DNA from: Burkholderiales bacterium
GTDB taxonomy: Bacteria > Pseudomonadota > Gammaproteobacteria > Burkholderiales > Casimicrobiaceae
Reading direction: 5' to 3'
NCBI GenBank assembly: GCA_025354075.1
Contig: JANXNO010000428.1
Span: 1-6,424, forward strand
DNA: 6,424 bases
The position numbers were made by a program, and so were the translations under genes. Shown here in pieces: positions 5,706 through 6,424 of this stretch (the first letter of the stretch is position 1; each line of letters begins with the position of its first letter). Under the pieces are notes generated by a model. It searched no databases, was not told where the DNA came from, and saw only the letters and a program-made list of their open reading frames with translations.

Positions 5706-6424
5706 TCAACACCGGCTGATGGTCCGACACCTTCGTGGCCTGATCAACCTCCAGGCGCTTGAGATGCGGCGACAACGTATCGCTAACAAATAAAAAGTCA
5801 CAGGCAATCGGCACTGGGCCATAGCGGCGATCATGCAGACGAAACGTTGCCGCATGAGGCCGGTTGCCGTTCAAGGTTGTCCATGCGTCCTGCAACTGGC
5901 TCGCGCCGGCTTGCGGCGATTGCAGCAGTGCATATTCGTCGCTGGTGGGTTCAAAATTGAAGTCACCGGTCAAGATGCAATGCGCCGTGTGCGGCTTCGA
6001 TTGAAACGGCCCGCCCGTGTCATCTAGCAACGGCGGGTGCGCAGCAAGCGCACAGCCTTGCCCATGCAAGCGCAGCAACTCATGGGTCTGTGCCATGCGC
6101 ATTGCAGGCGAATAAAACTCCAGATGGGTCGTCATGAATCGCACTGGGCCGAACTCGGTCATGACGGTGGCACTGGTACACATGCGCGGCATACTGCGCA
6201 AGCCGTCGGTGGATGCGTCCGCAGGGTAGGGCAGCGCACAGTGCTGCACCTGCGCCACGGGCAGGCGAGAGGCAATGAGATTGCCAAAGCGTTGACGCGA
6301 TTTGCCATCGGGCGCGAGTTCATCGACGGCAGCCCCGAAGAACACTTCGAAGCCCGGCAGCATCGACTTTAAAATCGCCGGCTGATCGTGTGATGCATTA
6401 CCCTCAAGTCGCGGGTAATTCACC
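5692..6424 (-). CDS. Endonuclease/exonuclease/phosphatase (EEP) family protein, N-terminus missing
   Basis: About 243 C-terminal residues are in the window. EEP enzymes are metal-dependent phosphodiesterases or phosphatases with the DNase I / AP-endonuclease fold. Motifs seen, numbered from the GTG at 6423, are RFGNLIASRLP (45-55), THLEF (99-103), LTGDFNFEP (151-159), DFLFVSD (209-215) and the terminal SDHQPV with catalytic-type Asp-His (233-238). These supply the Asn/Asp and His of the active site. The N-terminal beta-strand with the metal-binding Glu (usually LQEV-like) is absent, so the GTG at 6423 is not the true start and the gene continues beyond 6424. The subgroup with THLEF/YYS and TGDFNF is common in betaproteobacteria without a defined substrate, so DNA, RNA, lipid or another phosphoester cannot be told apart. 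It ends at TAG 5692-5694 beside a strong hairpin and precedes the propeller gene. Confidence 0.9.
   Translation of the reverse strand, partial: VNYPRLEGNASHDQPAILKSMLPGFEVFFGAAVDELAPDGKSRQRFGNLIASRLPVAQVQHCALPYPADASTDGLRSMPRMCTSATVMTEFGPVRFMTTHLEFYSPAMRMAQTHELLRLHGQGCALAAHPPLLDDTGGPFQSKPHTAHCILTGDFNFEPTSDEYALLQSPQAGASQLQDAWTTLNGNRPHAATFRLHDRRYGPVPIACDFLFVSDTLSPHLKRLEVDQATKVSDHQPVLIELA

Overview
This 6.4 kb window looks like ordinary chromosomal DNA from a Gram-negative proteobacterium, most likely a betaproteobacterium. An outer-membrane beta-barrel protein ending in Phe and a Sec-exported protein show the Gram-negative envelope. The RppH protein (start [11 protein letters not shown], 187 residues) and the FdhD variant (CGSGTVFGD) resemble betaproteobacterial versions as I remember them; I could not run a search. 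G+C is moderately high, except for an AT-rich patch near 2920-3010. I see no tRNA, rRNA, CRISPR array, insertion sequence, phage gene or toxin-antitoxin pair.

Layout. Positions 1-51 (+) are the last 16 codons of a gene entering from the left. It converges, with only 9 bases between stop codons, on a minus-strand cluster covering 61-2869. Read in its own direction, the cluster is fdhD (2869-1991), mobA (1994-1425), a 2H-phosphoesterase / '2'-5' RNA ligase' family gene (1380-826) and an uncharacterised outer-membrane beta-barrel (783-61). fdhD and mobA overlap by 4 bases (ATGA); the next gaps are 44 and 42 bases, so all four could be one transcript. The first two genes belong to one pathway: MobA makes the guanine-dinucleotide form of molybdenum cofactor, and FdhD sulfurates that cofactor for formate dehydrogenase. 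The link of the other two to this pathway is unknown.

A 387-base divergent intergenic region (2870-3256) separates fdhD from rppH (+, 3257-3820), the Nudix RNA 5'-pyrophosphohydrolase that triggers mRNA decay. A symmetric GAAA-loop hairpin with A and T tails (3820-3845) ends rppH and probably also the converging minus-strand gene for a five-helix Yip1-family membrane protein (4470-3865).

The right part (4617-6424) holds two more minus-strand genes: an endonuclease/exonuclease/phosphatase (EEP) family enzyme whose N-terminus lies beyond the window, then an exported beta-propeller-like protein of unknown function. A strong hairpin sits directly after the EEP stop codon, and it bears on where the propeller gene really starts.

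No clearly novel system is visible. The items most worth a second look are the grouping of a 2H phosphoesterase and an unknown porin-like protein with fdhD-mobA, the single-cysteine FdhD, and several inverted repeats.
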